Part shown: one piece after another, positions 54,907 to 63,541 of the stretch
Numbering within the stretch: the stretch's first letter is position 1
Layout of the letters: each line of letters starts with the position of its first letter
Assembly: GCF_030269305.1 (NCBI RefSeq)
Contig: NZ_BSTC01000005.1
Location: forward strand, 372,001-436,000
Source: Kineosporia sp. NBRC 101731
GTDB taxonomy: Bacteria > Actinomycetota > Actinomycetes > Actinomycetales > Kineosporiaceae
Reading direction: 5' to 3'
Length of the DNA stretch: 64,000 nt
Position numbers and translations under genes: made by a program
Notes under the pieces: model-generated
Databases searched by the model: none
What the model saw: only the letters and a program-made list of their open reading frames with translations
What the model was told of the DNA's origin: nothing

Positions 54907-55596
54907 TCAGTCCATCTCGACGATCAGGTCGGCGCGGTGGCTGCTGGCCTCGATGAGCAGGGCGTTGGGCTGGTCGGTCTGCTCGATCCACTGCGCCGCG
55001 AACTCCGGCGTCTTGCCGAAGAGCACGTGCCGGGCGAGCAGGCGTTCCAGGCGCAGGTCTTCGGGAGTGCGGCAGAACCACACCTCGTCGAGCTGCTCCT
55101 TGGCCCGGTCCCAGTCGCCGCCGAGCAGGAGGTAGTTCCCCTCCGTGACCACGACCCGGGCGCTGGGCGGCACCGCGATGGCACCGGCGATCGGCTGCTC
55201 GATGGTGCGCTCGAAACCCGGGGCGTAGACCAGGTCGCCCGACTCCCGCAGCCGGTGCATCAGCGCCGAGTACCCGAGCGCGTCGAAGGTCTCGGGCGCC
55301 CCCTTGCGGTCACGGAGGCCGAGTCGCTCGAGGGTGACATCGGCCAGGTGGAAGCCGTCCATCGGCACGTGGGCCACGTGCTCGGGACCGATCCGGTCGG
55401 CGAGCACCGAGACCAGCTTCTCGGCCAGGGTGCTCTTGCCCGCGCCGGGCACCCCGGCGATGCCGACGATGACCCGGTCGCCCATCCTCGCGGCGGCGAG
55501 TTTCAGGACCCGGGTGCTGAGTTCGTCCATCGTCGGTCGCACCAGGGCATCATGCCCTGCCACCGTGTTCTGTGCCGGCACGGGCGCGCCGCTCAC
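54907..55596 (-). CDS. Nucleoside/sugar kinase of the P-loop pantothenate-kinase/uridine-kinase type (FrcK-like)
   Basis: 229 residues. Walker A GIAGVPGAGKST near residue 45, the substrate segment VPMDGFHLADVTLERLGLRDRKGAPETFD, and VVTEGNYLLLGG are characteristic of this kinase family. Members encoded next to FrcBCA-type sugar ABC systems are annotated as fructose-transport kinases, so phosphorylation of the imported or epimerised ketose is the likely role. It overlaps the epimerase gene by 4 bp. Last gene of the operon. Confidence 0.85.
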   Translation of the reverse strand: MSGAPVPAQNTVAGHDALVRPTMDELSTRVLKLAAARMGDRVIVGIAGVPGAGKSTLAEKLVSVLADRIGPEHVAHVPMDGFHLADVTLERLGLRDRKGAPETFDALGYSALMHRLRESGDLVYAPGFERTIEQPIAGAIAVPPSARVVVTEGNYLLLGGDWDRAKEQLDEVWFCRTPEDLRLERLLARHVLFGKTPEFAAQWIEQTDQPNALLIEASSHRADLIVEMD

Positions 55597-56462
55597 GGGT
55601 GACGAGCCGCGGAAAGGCCGTTCACCAGGTACCGGTGGGCATGCTGCGCCAGGTCCGCGCCGTCCGACCAGAGGTTGCGCCAGATCGCCAGGTCGTTGGA
55701 CAGGCCGGGCGCCACGACGGCCGAGCTGAACGATTCGAACGTGATCGGGCCGGTGTAGTCGATGTCGGCGAGGGCGTGGAAGAACGCGGTGAAGTCGATG
55801 TGACCGCTGCCCAGGTAGCCCCGGTGGTTCTCGCCGATGTGCACGTAGCCGAGCCGGTCGCCGACCTCGTGCACGGGCCGCACCATGTCGGCCTCCTCGA
55901 TGTTCATGTGGTAGGTATCGAGGTGGATCTTCACGTTGTCGGCGCCGATGTCGTCGGCCAGCCGCAGGGCGTCGTGGGCGGTGTTGATGACGTTGGTCTC
56001 GTAGCGGTTGCAGATCTCGAGCATCAGCGTGATGTCGTGTTCCACGGCCTGCTCGGCCAGGTCGCGCAGCACCGCGACGACGTTGTTGCGGCCCTTGTCG
56101 GACAGGGGCTGAGCGGCCTTGCCGAACGCGCTGTAGAGGGCGCCGGCGAACATCCGGCCGCCGAGCGCCGCGGTGATGTCGAGCGAGGCGCTGAGCAGGT
56201 CGGCGCCGCGGGCCACCACGGCCGGGTCCTCGCTGGACACGTCGGCGTCGGGGGCCAGTCCGCGCGAGCAGGCGACCTGCAGGCCGGCTCGTTCCAGGGT
56301 GGTGCGGGCGTGCGCCGTGTCCATGGTGAGGCCGTCGTGCAGGGAGAACTCCAGCAGGTCGTACCCGGCCTCCTTCGTACTCCTCACCGCCTGCTCGACC
56401 TCGGCGGGACTGGTGCTGCCGGCCCAGACCAGGGCATGTACACCCAGAGCGTTCGCGACCAT
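55593..56462 (-). CDS. Ketose 3-epimerase-like sugar isomerase (D-tagatose/D-allulose 3-epimerase family)
   Basis: 289 residues, xylose-isomerase-like TIM barrel. The metal-binding acidic/His set is visible in order: Glu in LMLEICNRYETNVIN, Asp in VKIHLDTYHMNIEEADM, His in GYVHIGENHRGYLGSGHID and Glu in ITFESFS. These segments match D-tagatose/D-psicose 3-epimerases, which interconvert C3 epimers of ketohexoses with Mn or Co. Xylulose/ribulose-type or other ketose specificity cannot be excluded. Context: an ABC importer upstream and a sugar kinase downstream. Confidence 0.85.
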   Translation of the reverse strand: MVANALGVHALVWAGSTSPAEVEQAVRSTKEAGYDLLEFSLHDGLTMDTAHARTTLERAGLQVACSRGLAPDADVSSEDPAVVARGADLLSASLDITAALGGRMFAGALYSAFGKAAQPLSDKGRNNVVAVLRDLAEQAVEHDITLMLEICNRYETNVINTAHDALRLADDIGADNVKIHLDTYHMNIEEADMVRPVHEVGDRLGYVHIGENHRGYLGSGHIDFTAFFHALADIDYTGPITFESFSSAVVAPGLSNDLAIWRNLWSDGADLAQHAHRYLVNGLSAARHP

Positions 56463-56490
56463 GATGAATCTCCTTACCGGAAAGTGAAAG

Positions 56491-57252
56491 TCAGGACTGC
56501 TGGGCGCCGGTGATCAGCGCGACGATCTCCTCGCCGGTGGTCTGTGCGATCCGGCGTCCGGCCACGCAGCGGCCGGCGCGCATCACCCAGACGTGGTCGG
56601 CCAGGCGCATGACCTGGGCGAAGTTGTGGCTGATCAGCAGCACGGCGTGGCCGTCCTCGCGGAGCCTGGTGATGAGGCTCTCGACGCGCTCGGTCTCCTG
56701 TACGCCCAGGGCCGCGGTCGGCTCGTCCATGATCACCAGCTGGGAGCTGAATCCGGCGGCGCGGCAGATGGAGACGGCCTGGCGCTGGCCGCCCGACAGG
56801 CGACGCACGGTGGAGGTGACGCTGGGCACGTTGACCGCCAGCGTTGAGACCATGCGCTGTGCCTCACGCTTCATGGCGCGTTTGTCGAGGATCGCCAGCG
56901 GCCCGAAGCCGTGCACGATCTCGCGGTTCAGGAACAGGTTCTGCCAGACGGTGAGGTCTTCGACCAGGGCCAGATTCTGGTGCACGGTCTCGATGCCGGC
57001 GTTGCGTGCGTCCTGGGGGGTGGAGAAGTGCGTCGGCTGCCCGTCGAACCGGATCGTTCCGGCGTCCGGGCGGTGGATGCCACTGAGACACCGCACCAGG
57101 GTGGACTTCCCGGCGCCGTTGTCACCGACCAGCGCGGTGATCTCGCCGGGCTGCAGGGTGAGGGAGACATCGCGCAGGGCGCGGACGCTGCCGAAGGAGA
57201 GCGAGACGTCCTCGACGCTGATGAGGTCTTTCGTCACGGTGGTCGCGGTCAC
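56491..57252 (-). CDS. Sugar ABC transporter ATP-binding protein (FrcA-like)
   Basis: 253 residues, a single ATPase domain rather than the duplicated RbsA/XylG type. Walker A GDNGAGKST, VHQNLALVEDLTVWQNLFLNRE, signature LSGGQRQAV, Walker B VIMDEPTAALG, H-loop LISHNFAQV. The single domain matches FrcA of the Sinorhizobium fructose system. It is nine bases downstream of the permease gene. Confidence 0.92.
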   Translation of the reverse strand: MTATTVTKDLISVEDVSLSFGSVRALRDVSLTLQPGEITALVGDNGAGKSTLVRCLSGIHRPDAGTIRFDGQPTHFSTPQDARNAGIETVHQNLALVEDLTVWQNLFLNREIVHGFGPLAILDKRAMKREAQRMVSTLAVNVPSVTSTVRRLSGGQRQAVSICRAAGFSSQLVIMDEPTAALGVQETERVESLITRLREDGHAVLLISHNFAQVMRLADHVWVMRAGRCVAGRRIAQTTGEEIVALITGAQQS

Positions 57253-57261
57253 GGTGATCTC

Positions 57262-58245
57262 CTACTTCTGGAAGCGCATCAGGAGGGCGGCGAGCACCAC
57301 GACGATGCCGACCGCGAGCGGCTGGTAGAACTGCGAGACACCGACCAGGGTCAGGCCGTTGACCAGTACGGTCAGCACCAGGGCACCGAGCACCGGGCCG
57401 ACGATCGTGGCCCGGCCGCCGAGCAGGCTGACGCCGCCGAGGACTACTGCCGCGACGGTGTTGAGGGTCATCGTGGTGTCGGCGGCCGGGGAGGAGGCAC
57501 CGATCCGGGCGACCAGCAGGATGCCGGCCAGGCCCGCCAGCACCCCGGAGACGGTGTAGACGGCGATCTTGATCCGGGCGGTGCTGATGCCGGTCGCGGT
57601 GGCCGCCTCGGGAGATCCGCCGGCGGCCAGCACGTGGGTGCCGAACCTGGTGTTGAACAGCACCACGTGGGTGATCACGGCGATGACGACGGCGAGGAGG
57701 AAGGTCCAGCCGAACAGGCCGATCCCGCGGGTGGAGAACGTGAGCAGGAACGGGCTGATCACGGTGGTGGGCTTGCCGTCGGCCAGGATCAGCGCCAGGC
57801 CCGAGGCCGCGCTCAGCGAGCCGAGGGTGACCACGAAGTCGGGGATCTTCCCCTTGGCGATCAGGGCGCCGTTGACCGCGCCGAACACCAGGCCGGTCAC
57901 GACCGCGAGCACCATGCTCAACGGCAGGGCCCAGCCCTGGGTGAAGGCCCAGCCGAAGGCGCAGGCGGCGAAGGTCATCACCGAAGCCACGCTGAGGTCG
58001 ATGCCGCCGGTGGCGATGGTGAAGGTCTGGCCGATCGACAGGATGATCAGGATGGCGGAGGCGACCAGGATCGACTGGACGTTGCCGTAGCTGAGGAAGG
58101 TCGAGTTGAGCGCCTGGAACACGATCGTCAGGCCGATCAGGCCGACGAGCGCGGCCCAGTCGGCCCAGAACGCGGGGTCACGTAGTCGCTGACTACGGGC
58201 GGGCGCCGGTGGTGCGGGGGGCGCCTCGACGGTGGTCGCGGTCAT
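57262..58245 (-). CDS. Sugar ABC transporter permease (FrcC/RbsC-like)
   Basis: 327 residues with about ten transmembrane helices, BPD_transp_2 family. SILVASAILIILSIGQTFTIATGGIDLSVASVMT and GGVSLLGGRATIVGPVLGALVLTVLVNGL are the typical segments. ATG start with AAAGGTTC upstream. It follows the substrate-binding gene after a 217-bp gap containing a hairpin. Confidence 0.93.
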   Translation of the reverse strand: MTATTVEAPPAPPAPARSQRLRDPAFWADWAALVGLIGLTIVFQALNSTFLSYGNVQSILVASAILIILSIGQTFTIATGGIDLSVASVMTFAACAFGWAFTQGWALPLSMVLAVVTGLVFGAVNGALIAKGKIPDFVVTLGSLSAASGLALILADGKPTTVISPFLLTFSTRGIGLFGWTFLLAVVIAVITHVVLFNTRFGTHVLAAGGSPEAATATGISTARIKIAVYTVSGVLAGLAGILLVARIGASSPAADTTMTLNTVAAVVLGGVSLLGGRATIVGPVLGALVLTVLVNGLTLVGVSQFYQPLAVGIVVVLAALLMRFQK

Positions 58246-58427
58246 CGCAGAACCTTTCGGGTCTGAAGTGGTGGGTCACGAGCCGTGAACAGGGGTACCG
58301 GGGGTCGCCGACGAGACCGGTCGCGTCGGGATTCTGGTTGCCTGCGAACGGCTTACGGACGTTGTCGGCGGCGCGGACTACTCACCCGGCTCGGGCGTCC
58401 TCGGGTGTCTTCGGGCGTCTTCGGGAG

Positions 58428-58456
58428 GGGCGGCCCGTCGGGCCGACGGACCGCCC
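58428..58456 (-). terminator. Intercistronic hairpin downstream of the substrate-binding gene
   Basis: GGGCGG-c-CCGTCGG-g-CCGACGG-a-CCGCCC, six bases beyond the SBP stop. No T-tract. It probably stabilises the SBP message or partly attenuates, raising binding protein over membrane subunits. The rest of the gap has short TCTTCGGGCG direct repeats. Confidence 0.6.
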
Positions 58457-58462
58457 GGGCTG

Positions 58463-59506
58463 CTACTTGAGCAGGGCGGCGATCGGGTCCTCGTAGTCGC
58501 CGAACGGCTTCGGGGTGGCCTTGAGCGCCTTGTCCGCGACGTCCTGGGTGACCAGCTCGACCGGTGCGTTCACCGTGGTCGGCAGGGTCTTGCCGGCGGC
58601 CGCGGCGACGCAGGCCTCCACGCCCATCTCACCGATGGTGTAGGGGTACTGGGCCACGGTGGCGGTCAGGCCGCCGTTCTTGACCGACGTCAGGGCCTCC
58701 TCGACCCCGTCGGTGCCGATCACCGTGACGTCCCCGGTCTTGCCGGCGTTCTCGACGGCGCGCACCACGCCGAGAGCCATGTCGTCGTTGGCGACGTAGA
58801 AGCCCTTGAGGTCGGGGTGGGCGCGCAGCACGGTGGTGGCCTGGGTGAGGGCCTTCTCGCGGTTCCAGTCGGCGGCGACGGTCTGCACGACCTTCACCTC
58901 GGAGGAGAGGCCGGAGGTGAAGCCCTCCACCCGCCTGCCGCTGGTCACGTCGCCGGAGGTGCCGCCGATCACGGCCACCTCGCCGGAGGTGATCTGCTTG
59001 ACCATCTCCTCACCGGCGAGCTTGCCGGCCTCGACGTTGTCGGTGCCGATGTAGGTGGCGGGGGTGGCGCCGGCGGCCTGGGCCGCCTCCTCCTCGACGG
59101 GGGAGTCGATGTTGACGATCGTCTTCTTCGCCGCGGCCAGCTTGGCCAGGCCCTGCACCAGGTTCGTGCCGGTGATCGGGTTGACGATGTAGCAGCTGTA
59201 GTCCTGCCCGGCGAGGGCGGTGAGCTTGTCGGCCTGACCGGTGGTGTCGGTGATCGAGTTCGCGGCCTGGATCGTCGGGTCGATGCCGGCCGCGGTCGCA
59301 CCGGTCTTGATGCCGTCTTCCATCGTCTGGAAGAAGGGGTTGTCGAGGCCCTTGATCACCGCGGCGACCTTGGCCGGTTTCGACGGGTCGCCGGAGGAAG
59401 GGCTGGAGCCCGAGGACGAGCTGCCGCAGGCCGCGAGGGCGGCGGCGGTGAAGGTCATGGTGGCGCCGAGAGTGGCGATGCGTCGGATCGAGGTGCTGGC
59501 TCCCAC
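58463..59506 (-). CDS. Sugar ABC transporter substrate-binding lipoprotein (FrcB/RbsB-like)
   Basis: 347 residues. The GTG chosen has AAAGGAGG about nine bases upstream, the best SD in the locus; an upstream in-frame ATG lies at the promoter and was rejected. Signal peptide with lipobox LAAC, Cys27 lipidated, then a Ser/Gly linker. The mature part is a type I periplasmic binding fold (KVAAVIKGLDNPFFQTMEDGIKTGA, DYSCYIVNPITGTN, GFYVANDDMALGVVRA, VTVIGTDGVEEAL). It should capture a monosaccharide at the outer face of the membrane. Confidence 0.93.
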   Translation of the reverse strand: MGASTSIRRIATLGATMTFTAAALAACGSSSSGSSPSSGDPSKPAKVAAVIKGLDNPFFQTMEDGIKTGATAAGIDPTIQAANSITDTTGQADKLTALAGQDYSCYIVNPITGTNLVQGLAKLAAAKKTIVNIDSPVEEEAAQAAGATPATYIGTDNVEAGKLAGEEMVKQITSGEVAVIGGTSGDVTSGRRVEGFTSGLSSEVKVVQTVAADWNREKALTQATTVLRAHPDLKGFYVANDDMALGVVRAVENAGKTGDVTVIGTDGVEEALTSVKNGGLTATVAQYPYTIGEMGVEACVAAAAGKTLPTTVNAPVELVTQDVADKALKATPKPFGDYEDPIAALLK

Positions 59507-59529
59507 GTTGGAGCCTCCTTTTCGAACGG

Positions 59530-59590
59530 GGTACGGCTTCGTACCGCCAACGGTCTGGTCGATTACATGTCCTGTTGCGTCCACTGTCAA
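59530..59590 (-). promoter_or_regulatory. Promoter and candidate operator of the sugar operon
   Basis: On the minus strand TTGACA (59585-59590), 17 bases, TGTAAT (59562-59567) is a near-consensus promoter. About 17 bases downstream of the -10, GGTACG-N4-CGTACC (59530-59545) is an inverted repeat in the early transcribed region, a natural roadblock site for the divergently encoded ROK repressor. Confidence 0.7.
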
Positions 59591-59607
59591 TCGTTAAGCG
59601 GCACACT

Positions 59608-59636
59608 TTTGCAAACTGGCTAGGCAGAAATAGGAT
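59608..59636 (+). promoter_or_regulatory. Candidate promoter of the ROK repressor gene
   Basis: TTGCAA (59609-59614), 16 bases, TAGGAT (59631-59636). The palindrome TTTGCAAA (59608-59615) covers the -35. Six bases after the -10 is the GTG of a short upstream frame. Confidence 0.5.
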
Positions 59637-59642
59637 GGGGCC

Positions 59643-59702
59643 GTGCCCGAATCCCGCGAGCTCAGCGTTGACTCGTACGTCCCCCCGGAGATGCTGCGAT
59701 GA
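59643..59702 (+). CDS. Short upstream reading frame overlapping the ROK gene
   Basis: A 19-codon frame, GTG to TGA, reading VPESRELSVDSYVPPEMLR. Its TGA overlaps the ATG of the ROK gene (ATGA), so translation of the frame would be coupled to the repressor. It would start on a leaderless mRNA. It may be a leader peptide or an accidental frame; there is no homology to judge by. Confidence 0.4.
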   Translation: MPESRELSVDSYVPPEMLR

Positions 59703-60943
59703 CTGCCGTCCCCCAGGCCCCGGCCACAACCTCCGTGCCCCCGGACGGCTCAGCTCCGTCCGCGCCCGGGAGTGCGAGCGGCGTGGGCGAATTCCTCGCC
59801 CTGTTCCGCGACGGCACCGCTCTCACCCGGTCCGAGGTGATGACCCGCACCGGTCTGTCCCGCACCACCGTGAACCAGCGGCTCGACCAGTTGCTGCAGG
59901 CCCGCCTGATCGCGCCCGCCGGTGAGGACAGCCCCACCCGGGGCCGGCCCGCCACCCGGTTCGGCTTCAATGCCGCCCGGGGTGTGCTGCTCGTGGCCGA
60001 CCTCGGCGCGACCGGGATGCGGGCGGCCGTGTGCGACCTGAACGGCGTCATCGCCTCGGAGAGCCAGCAGCGCATCGACATCACCGAGGGCCCGGACCGA
60101 ATCATCGGCCTGGTCGGAGAGCATTTCACCCGCCTGCTGGCGGAGACCGGCAACACTCCGCACGACGTCCACGGCATCGGGATGTCGGTGCCCGGCCCGG
60201 TCGATTTCAGCCGTGGTGTCGTGGTGAACCCGCCGATCATGACCGGCTGGGACGGGTACGACATCCGGGGCTGGTTCGCCCGCTCCTACGGCTGCCCGGT
60301 GCTGGTGGACAAAGACGTCAACGCGATGGCGTTCGGTGAGTACCGCCGCAACTTCCCCACCACCGGCCACCTGCTGATGCTCAAGCTGGGCACCGGTATC
60401 GGTGCCGGGGTGGTGGTCGGTGGTCAGATCTACCGCGGGGCCGACGGTGCCGCCGGCGACATCGGCCACTCCCAGATGACCCAGCCCGACGACGAGGACC
60501 AGCCGTTGTGCCGGTGCGGCAACGTCGGTTGTGTGGAGGCGTACGTCGGGGGATGGGCCCTCCTGCGCGACCTCCAGGCGGCCGGCCGGGACGTGTCCGG
60601 CGTCGACGCCGCGATCGAGCTGGTCCTGGCCGGTGACCCGGTCGCCGTGCAGATCACCCGCCGGGCCGGACGCGTGCTCGGCGCGGCCGTGGCCGGCGCG
60701 GTGAGCCTGTTCAACCCGCGCGTCGTGGTGATCGGCGGTCAGCTGGCCCGGGTCGAGGGACAGCTCTTCGCCGGGATCCGCGAGATGGTCTACCGCCGCT
60801 CGCTGCCCCTGGCCACCACCCGCCTGCAGATCGTGCGCAGCTCGCTCGACAACACCGCCGGGCCGATCGGCCTGGCCCTCTCGGTCGCCGACGCGATCTT
60901 CGCCCCGGACGCGGTGGGCAGGCTGATCACCGATCCCGCCTGA
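59699..60943 (+). CDS. ROK-family transcriptional repressor
   Basis: 414 residues. N-terminal winged helix-turn-helix (GTALTRSEVMTRTGLSRTTVNQRLDQLL, residues about 40-67) followed by a ROK sugar-binding/kinase-fold domain: VADLGATGMRAAVCDLNG, GIGMSVPGPVDF, VLVDKDVNAMAFGEY, GTGIGAGVVVGGQIYRG and the zinc motif CRCGNVGCVEAY. The catalytic-type Asp in DKDVNAMA region is Asp-containing but the protein is probably a sensor, not a kinase. It is divergent from the frc-like operon and should repress it until a sugar ligand binds. ATG with GGAG eight bases upstream. Confidence 0.93.
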   Translation: MTAVPQAPATTSVPPDGSAPSAPGSASGVGEFLALFRDGTALTRSEVMTRTGLSRTTVNQRLDQLLQARLIAPAGEDSPTRGRPATRFGFNAARGVLLVADLGATGMRAAVCDLNGVIASESQQRIDITEGPDRIIGLVGEHFTRLLAETGNTPHDVHGIGMSVPGPVDFSRGVVVNPPIMTGWDGYDIRGWFARSYGCPVLVDKDVNAMAFGEYRRNFPTTGHLLMLKLGTGIGAGVVVGGQIYRGADGAAGDIGHSQMTQPDDEDQPLCRCGNVGCVEAYVGGWALLRDLQAAGRDVSGVDAAIELVLAGDPVAVQITRRAGRVLGAAVAGAVSLFNPRVVVIGGQLARVEGQLFAGIREMVYRRSLPLATTRLQIVRSSLDNTAGPIGLALSVADAIFAPDAVGRLITDPA

Positions 60944-61049
60944 TCGATCGCGCCTACGGCGCGTCCACCCGGTTCACCGGGCAGGAGCAACCCCCACGCA
61001 ACCCCACCTCCCGCAAGATGCACACCATGCACGACATGCCGGCCACCGC

Positions 61050-61125
61050 ATCCCCTCGTGATCATGTACATCTGCCCGGGATCAGGAACATCCCCGGTCT
61101 CCGGGCGGGACGGGCACTTCGCTGG
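61050..61125. repeat. Possible degenerate member of the family A palindromes
   Basis: CTCGTGATCATGTACATCTG at the left resembles the family A arm start (GTGATCATG) but the right arm is not recognisable. CCCGG-type inverted pieces remain. It lies in the gap between the ROK gene and the PPOX gene. Confidence 0.3.
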
Positions 61126-61152
61126 GAAATGGGGCACCTCCCGGCCGGGGAG

Positions 61153-61551
61153 CTACTCCTTCGGGAGGTTCCCCAGCACGCGGTCGACCTGGATCGCGAG
61201 CACCACGCGGGACGGGTTCTCCCGCGGCTCCCGGTACCGCTCCGCGTACCGGCGCTCGCCCTCCCGAACCTCCTCGTCGTTCTCCAGCAGGTGGGCCGGA
61301 CCCTCCAGGGTGAGCCAGAAGCGCCCGTCCACCACCGACACCGCCGCGCGAGAGCCGCGCGCGGCGTTGTGAGCCTTGACGCTGTCGCGTGAGCAGATCA
61401 CCCGCACCAGACGAGGAGGGGCGTCCCAGGTGAAACCGACGGGTACGACGTGCGGACTGCCGTCGGCGCGCAGGGTGGTGAGGGTCGCCAGATGCCGCTC
61501 GGTCAGCAGGGGCCGGGCGGAGGCGGGAAGATCAGCGGGGTCGAAGGCCAC
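61153..61551 (-). CDS. PPOX-class F420-dependent oxidoreductase
   Basis: 132 residues. Split-barrel flavin/F420-binding fold of the FDOR-B kind: LTERHLATLTTLRADGSPHVVPVGFTWD, VRVICSRDSVKAHNAARGSRAAVSVVDGRFWLTLEGPA and a C-terminal REGERRYAERYREPRENPSRVVLAIQVDRVLG. These enzymes reduce or oxidise diverse substrates with F420H2; the substrate is unknown. The frame is open far upstream through the antisense of the ligase gene, but similarity starts at this GTG. No SD. Confidence 0.85.
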   Translation of the reverse strand: MAFDPADLPASARPLLTERHLATLTTLRADGSPHVVPVGFTWDAPPRLVRVICSRDSVKAHNAARGSRAAVSVVDGRFWLTLEGPAHLLENDEEVREGERRYAERYREPRENPSRVVLAIQVDRVLGNLPKE

Positions 61552-61602
61552 GGGGCAAGGGTGCCACGGGTCCTCGATACCGAGTGACGGAGGAGTGCAC
61601 AC

Positions 61603-63483
61603 ATGACGAGCTACGCCGGTGAGTACCGCAAGAGCCTCGACGACCCGGCGGCGTTCTGGGGTGAGGCGGCGCGGAGCATCTCCTGGAACCGCAAGCCCCG
61701 GCAGATCCTGGACGAGGAGAACGCCCCGATCTACCGCTGGTTCCCCGGCGCGCGGCTGAACACCTGTTACAACGCGCTGGACCGTCACGTCGTCGCGGGC
61801 CGGGCCGACCAGGCCGCGCTGATCTACGACTCGCCGGTCACCGGCACCAAGCGCACCTACACCTACGCCGAACTGCTCGACCTGACGGCCCGTTTCGCCG
61901 GTGGTCTGGAGGCCTGCGGGGTGACGAAGGGCGACACCGTACTGATCTACATGCCGATGGTGCCGGAGGCGGTGATCGCGATGCTGGCCTGCGCACGGAT
62001 CGGCGCCGTGCACTCGGTGGTGTTCGGCGGTTTCGCCCCGGCCGAACTGGCGGTCCGGATCGATGACGCGCGGCCCAAGGTCGTGGTCGCGGCGTCGTGC
62101 GGTGTGGAGCCCAGCCGGGTGATCGAGTACAAGCCCTTGCTCGACGAGGCGCTGCGCCGGGCCGAGCACGAGCCGGAGACGACGGTGGTCTTCCAGCGGC
62201 CGCAGGCGGTGGCCGAGATGGGCCCCCAGGACGTCGACTGGCGCACGTTGATGACGCCCAACGTGGTGCCGCCCGCCGCATGCGTCACGGTGGAGGCGAC
62301 CGATCCGCTGTACATCCTCTACACCTCGGGCACGACCGGCCGGCCGAAGGGCATCGTGCGTGACAACGGTGGGTACGCGGTGGCCCTGGCCTGGTCGATG
62401 AAGGCCGTGTACGACATCGGCCCGGGCGACGTGATGTTCACCGCCAGCGACGTCGGCTGGGTGGTGGGGCACTCGTACATCGTCTACGCGCCACTGCTGG
62501 CGGGGGCCACCACGGTGCTCTACGAGGGCAAGCCGGTCGGCACGCCCGACGCCGGGGCGTTCTGGCGGATCGTGGACGAGTACAAGGTGAATGCCGTGTT
62601 CACCGCGCCGACCGCGTTCCGGGCCATCCGGCGGCTCGACCCGTTGGCGAAACTGCTCGAGGGCTATGACATCTCGAGTCTGCGCACCTTGTTCCTGGCC
62701 GGCGAGCGGCTCGACCCCGACACCTACCGATGGGCGTCGGAGAAGCTCGGGGTGCCCGTGGTGGACAACTGGTGGCAGACCGAGACGGGTTGGCCGATCT
62801 GTGCGAATCCCCGTGGACTGGAAGACCTTCCGCTTAAGGCAGGATCACCCTCGGTGCCGTTGCCGGGCTACGACGTGCAGGTGCTCGACCCCCTGGGGCA
62901 GCCGCTGGGCCCGGATCAGGAGGGCGCCATCTGCATCCGCCTGCCGCTGCCGCCGGGCACCCTGGCCACGCTCTGGCAGGACGATGCGCGCTACGTCTCC
63001 TCGTACCTGGCCGCCTTCCCGGGGTATTACCTCTCGGGCGACGGCGGGTACCGGGACGAGGACGGCTACCTGTTCGTCATGGGCCGCACCGACGACGTGA
63101 TCAACGTGGCCGGGCACCGGCTGTCGACCGGTTCGATGGAGGCCGTGCTGGCAGCGCACCCGGCGGTCGCCGAATGCGCGGTGATCGGCGTGCACGACGA
63201 GCTGAAGGGCCAGCTGCCGCGCGGCTTCGTGGTGCTGAAGGCGGGTGTCGAGACCTCACCGGAGCAGCTGCGGGACGAATTGGTGACGCTCGTGCGCACC
63301 GAGATCGGTGCGGTCGCCTCCCTGCGGCGCATCGATGTGGTGGCCGCGCTGCCCAAGACCCGCTCGGGCAAGATCCTGCGGAAGACCATGCGGGAGATCG
63401 CCGACGGCGCGTCGGTGAACGTACCGAGCACGATCGAGGACGCGTCGGTGCTGGACACGCTCACCGCGGTGCTGCGGGACTAA
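61603..63483 (+). CDS. prpE: Propionyl-CoA synthetase-like AMP-forming acyl-CoA ligase
   Basis: 626 residues. ANL superfamily, activates short-chain acids through acyl-AMP. The ACS N-terminal YAGEYRKSLDDPAAFWGEAARSISW, the P-loop YTSGTTGRPKG near residue 240, DNWWQTETGWPI near 390 and GDGGYRDEDGYLFVMGRTDDVINVAGHRLSTGSMEA are present. The C-terminal catalytic Lys is in KTRSGKILRKTM (about 592), the site usually inactivated by acetylation. PrpE-like features (WWQTETGWPICANPRG) favour propionate over acetate, but substrate assignment is by similarity. ATG with GGAGGAG. Confidence 0.9.
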   Translation: MTSYAGEYRKSLDDPAAFWGEAARSISWNRKPRQILDEENAPIYRWFPGARLNTCYNALDRHVVAGRADQAALIYDSPVTGTKRTYTYAELLDLTARFAGGLEACGVTKGDTVLIYMPMVPEAVIAMLACARIGAVHSVVFGGFAPAELAVRIDDARPKVVVAASCGVEPSRVIEYKPLLDEALRRAEHEPETTVVFQRPQAVAEMGPQDVDWRTLMTPNVVPPAACVTVEATDPLYILYTSGTTGRPKGIVRDNGGYAVALAWSMKAVYDIGPGDVMFTASDVGWVVGHSYIVYAPLLAGATTVLYEGKPVGTPDAGAFWRIVDEYKVNAVFTAPTAFRAIRRLDPLAKLLEGYDISSLRTLFLAGERLDPDTYRWASEKLGVPVVDNWWQTETGWPICANPRGLEDLPLKAGSPSVPLPGYDVQVLDPLGQPLGPDQEGAICIRLPLPPGTLATLWQDDARYVSSYLAAFPGYYLSGDGGYRDEDGYLFVMGRTDDVINVAGHRLSTGSMEAVLAAHPAVAECAVIGVHDELKGQLPRGFVVLKAGVETSPEQLRDELVTLVRTEIGAVASLRRIDVVAALPKTRSGKILRKTMREIADGASVNVPSTIEDASVLDTLTAVLRD

Positions 63484-63494
63484 GAGGTTCGGGG

Positions 63495-63540
63495 GACGAC
63501 GAAGGCCCCGGTCCGTCGTGGGACCAGGGCCTTCGTCGTC
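63495..63540. terminator. Bidirectional terminator after prpE
   Basis: 20-bp arms (63495-63514 and 63521-63540) with a single mismatch and a six-base loop. It separates prpE from the convergent roadblock gene region. Confidence 0.85.
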
Positions 63541-63541
63541 A

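Noticed and set aside
61552-62472. Long upstream extension of the PPOX frame
   Set aside because: This is antisense to the propionyl-CoA synthetase gene, and homology begins only at the GTG at 61551.
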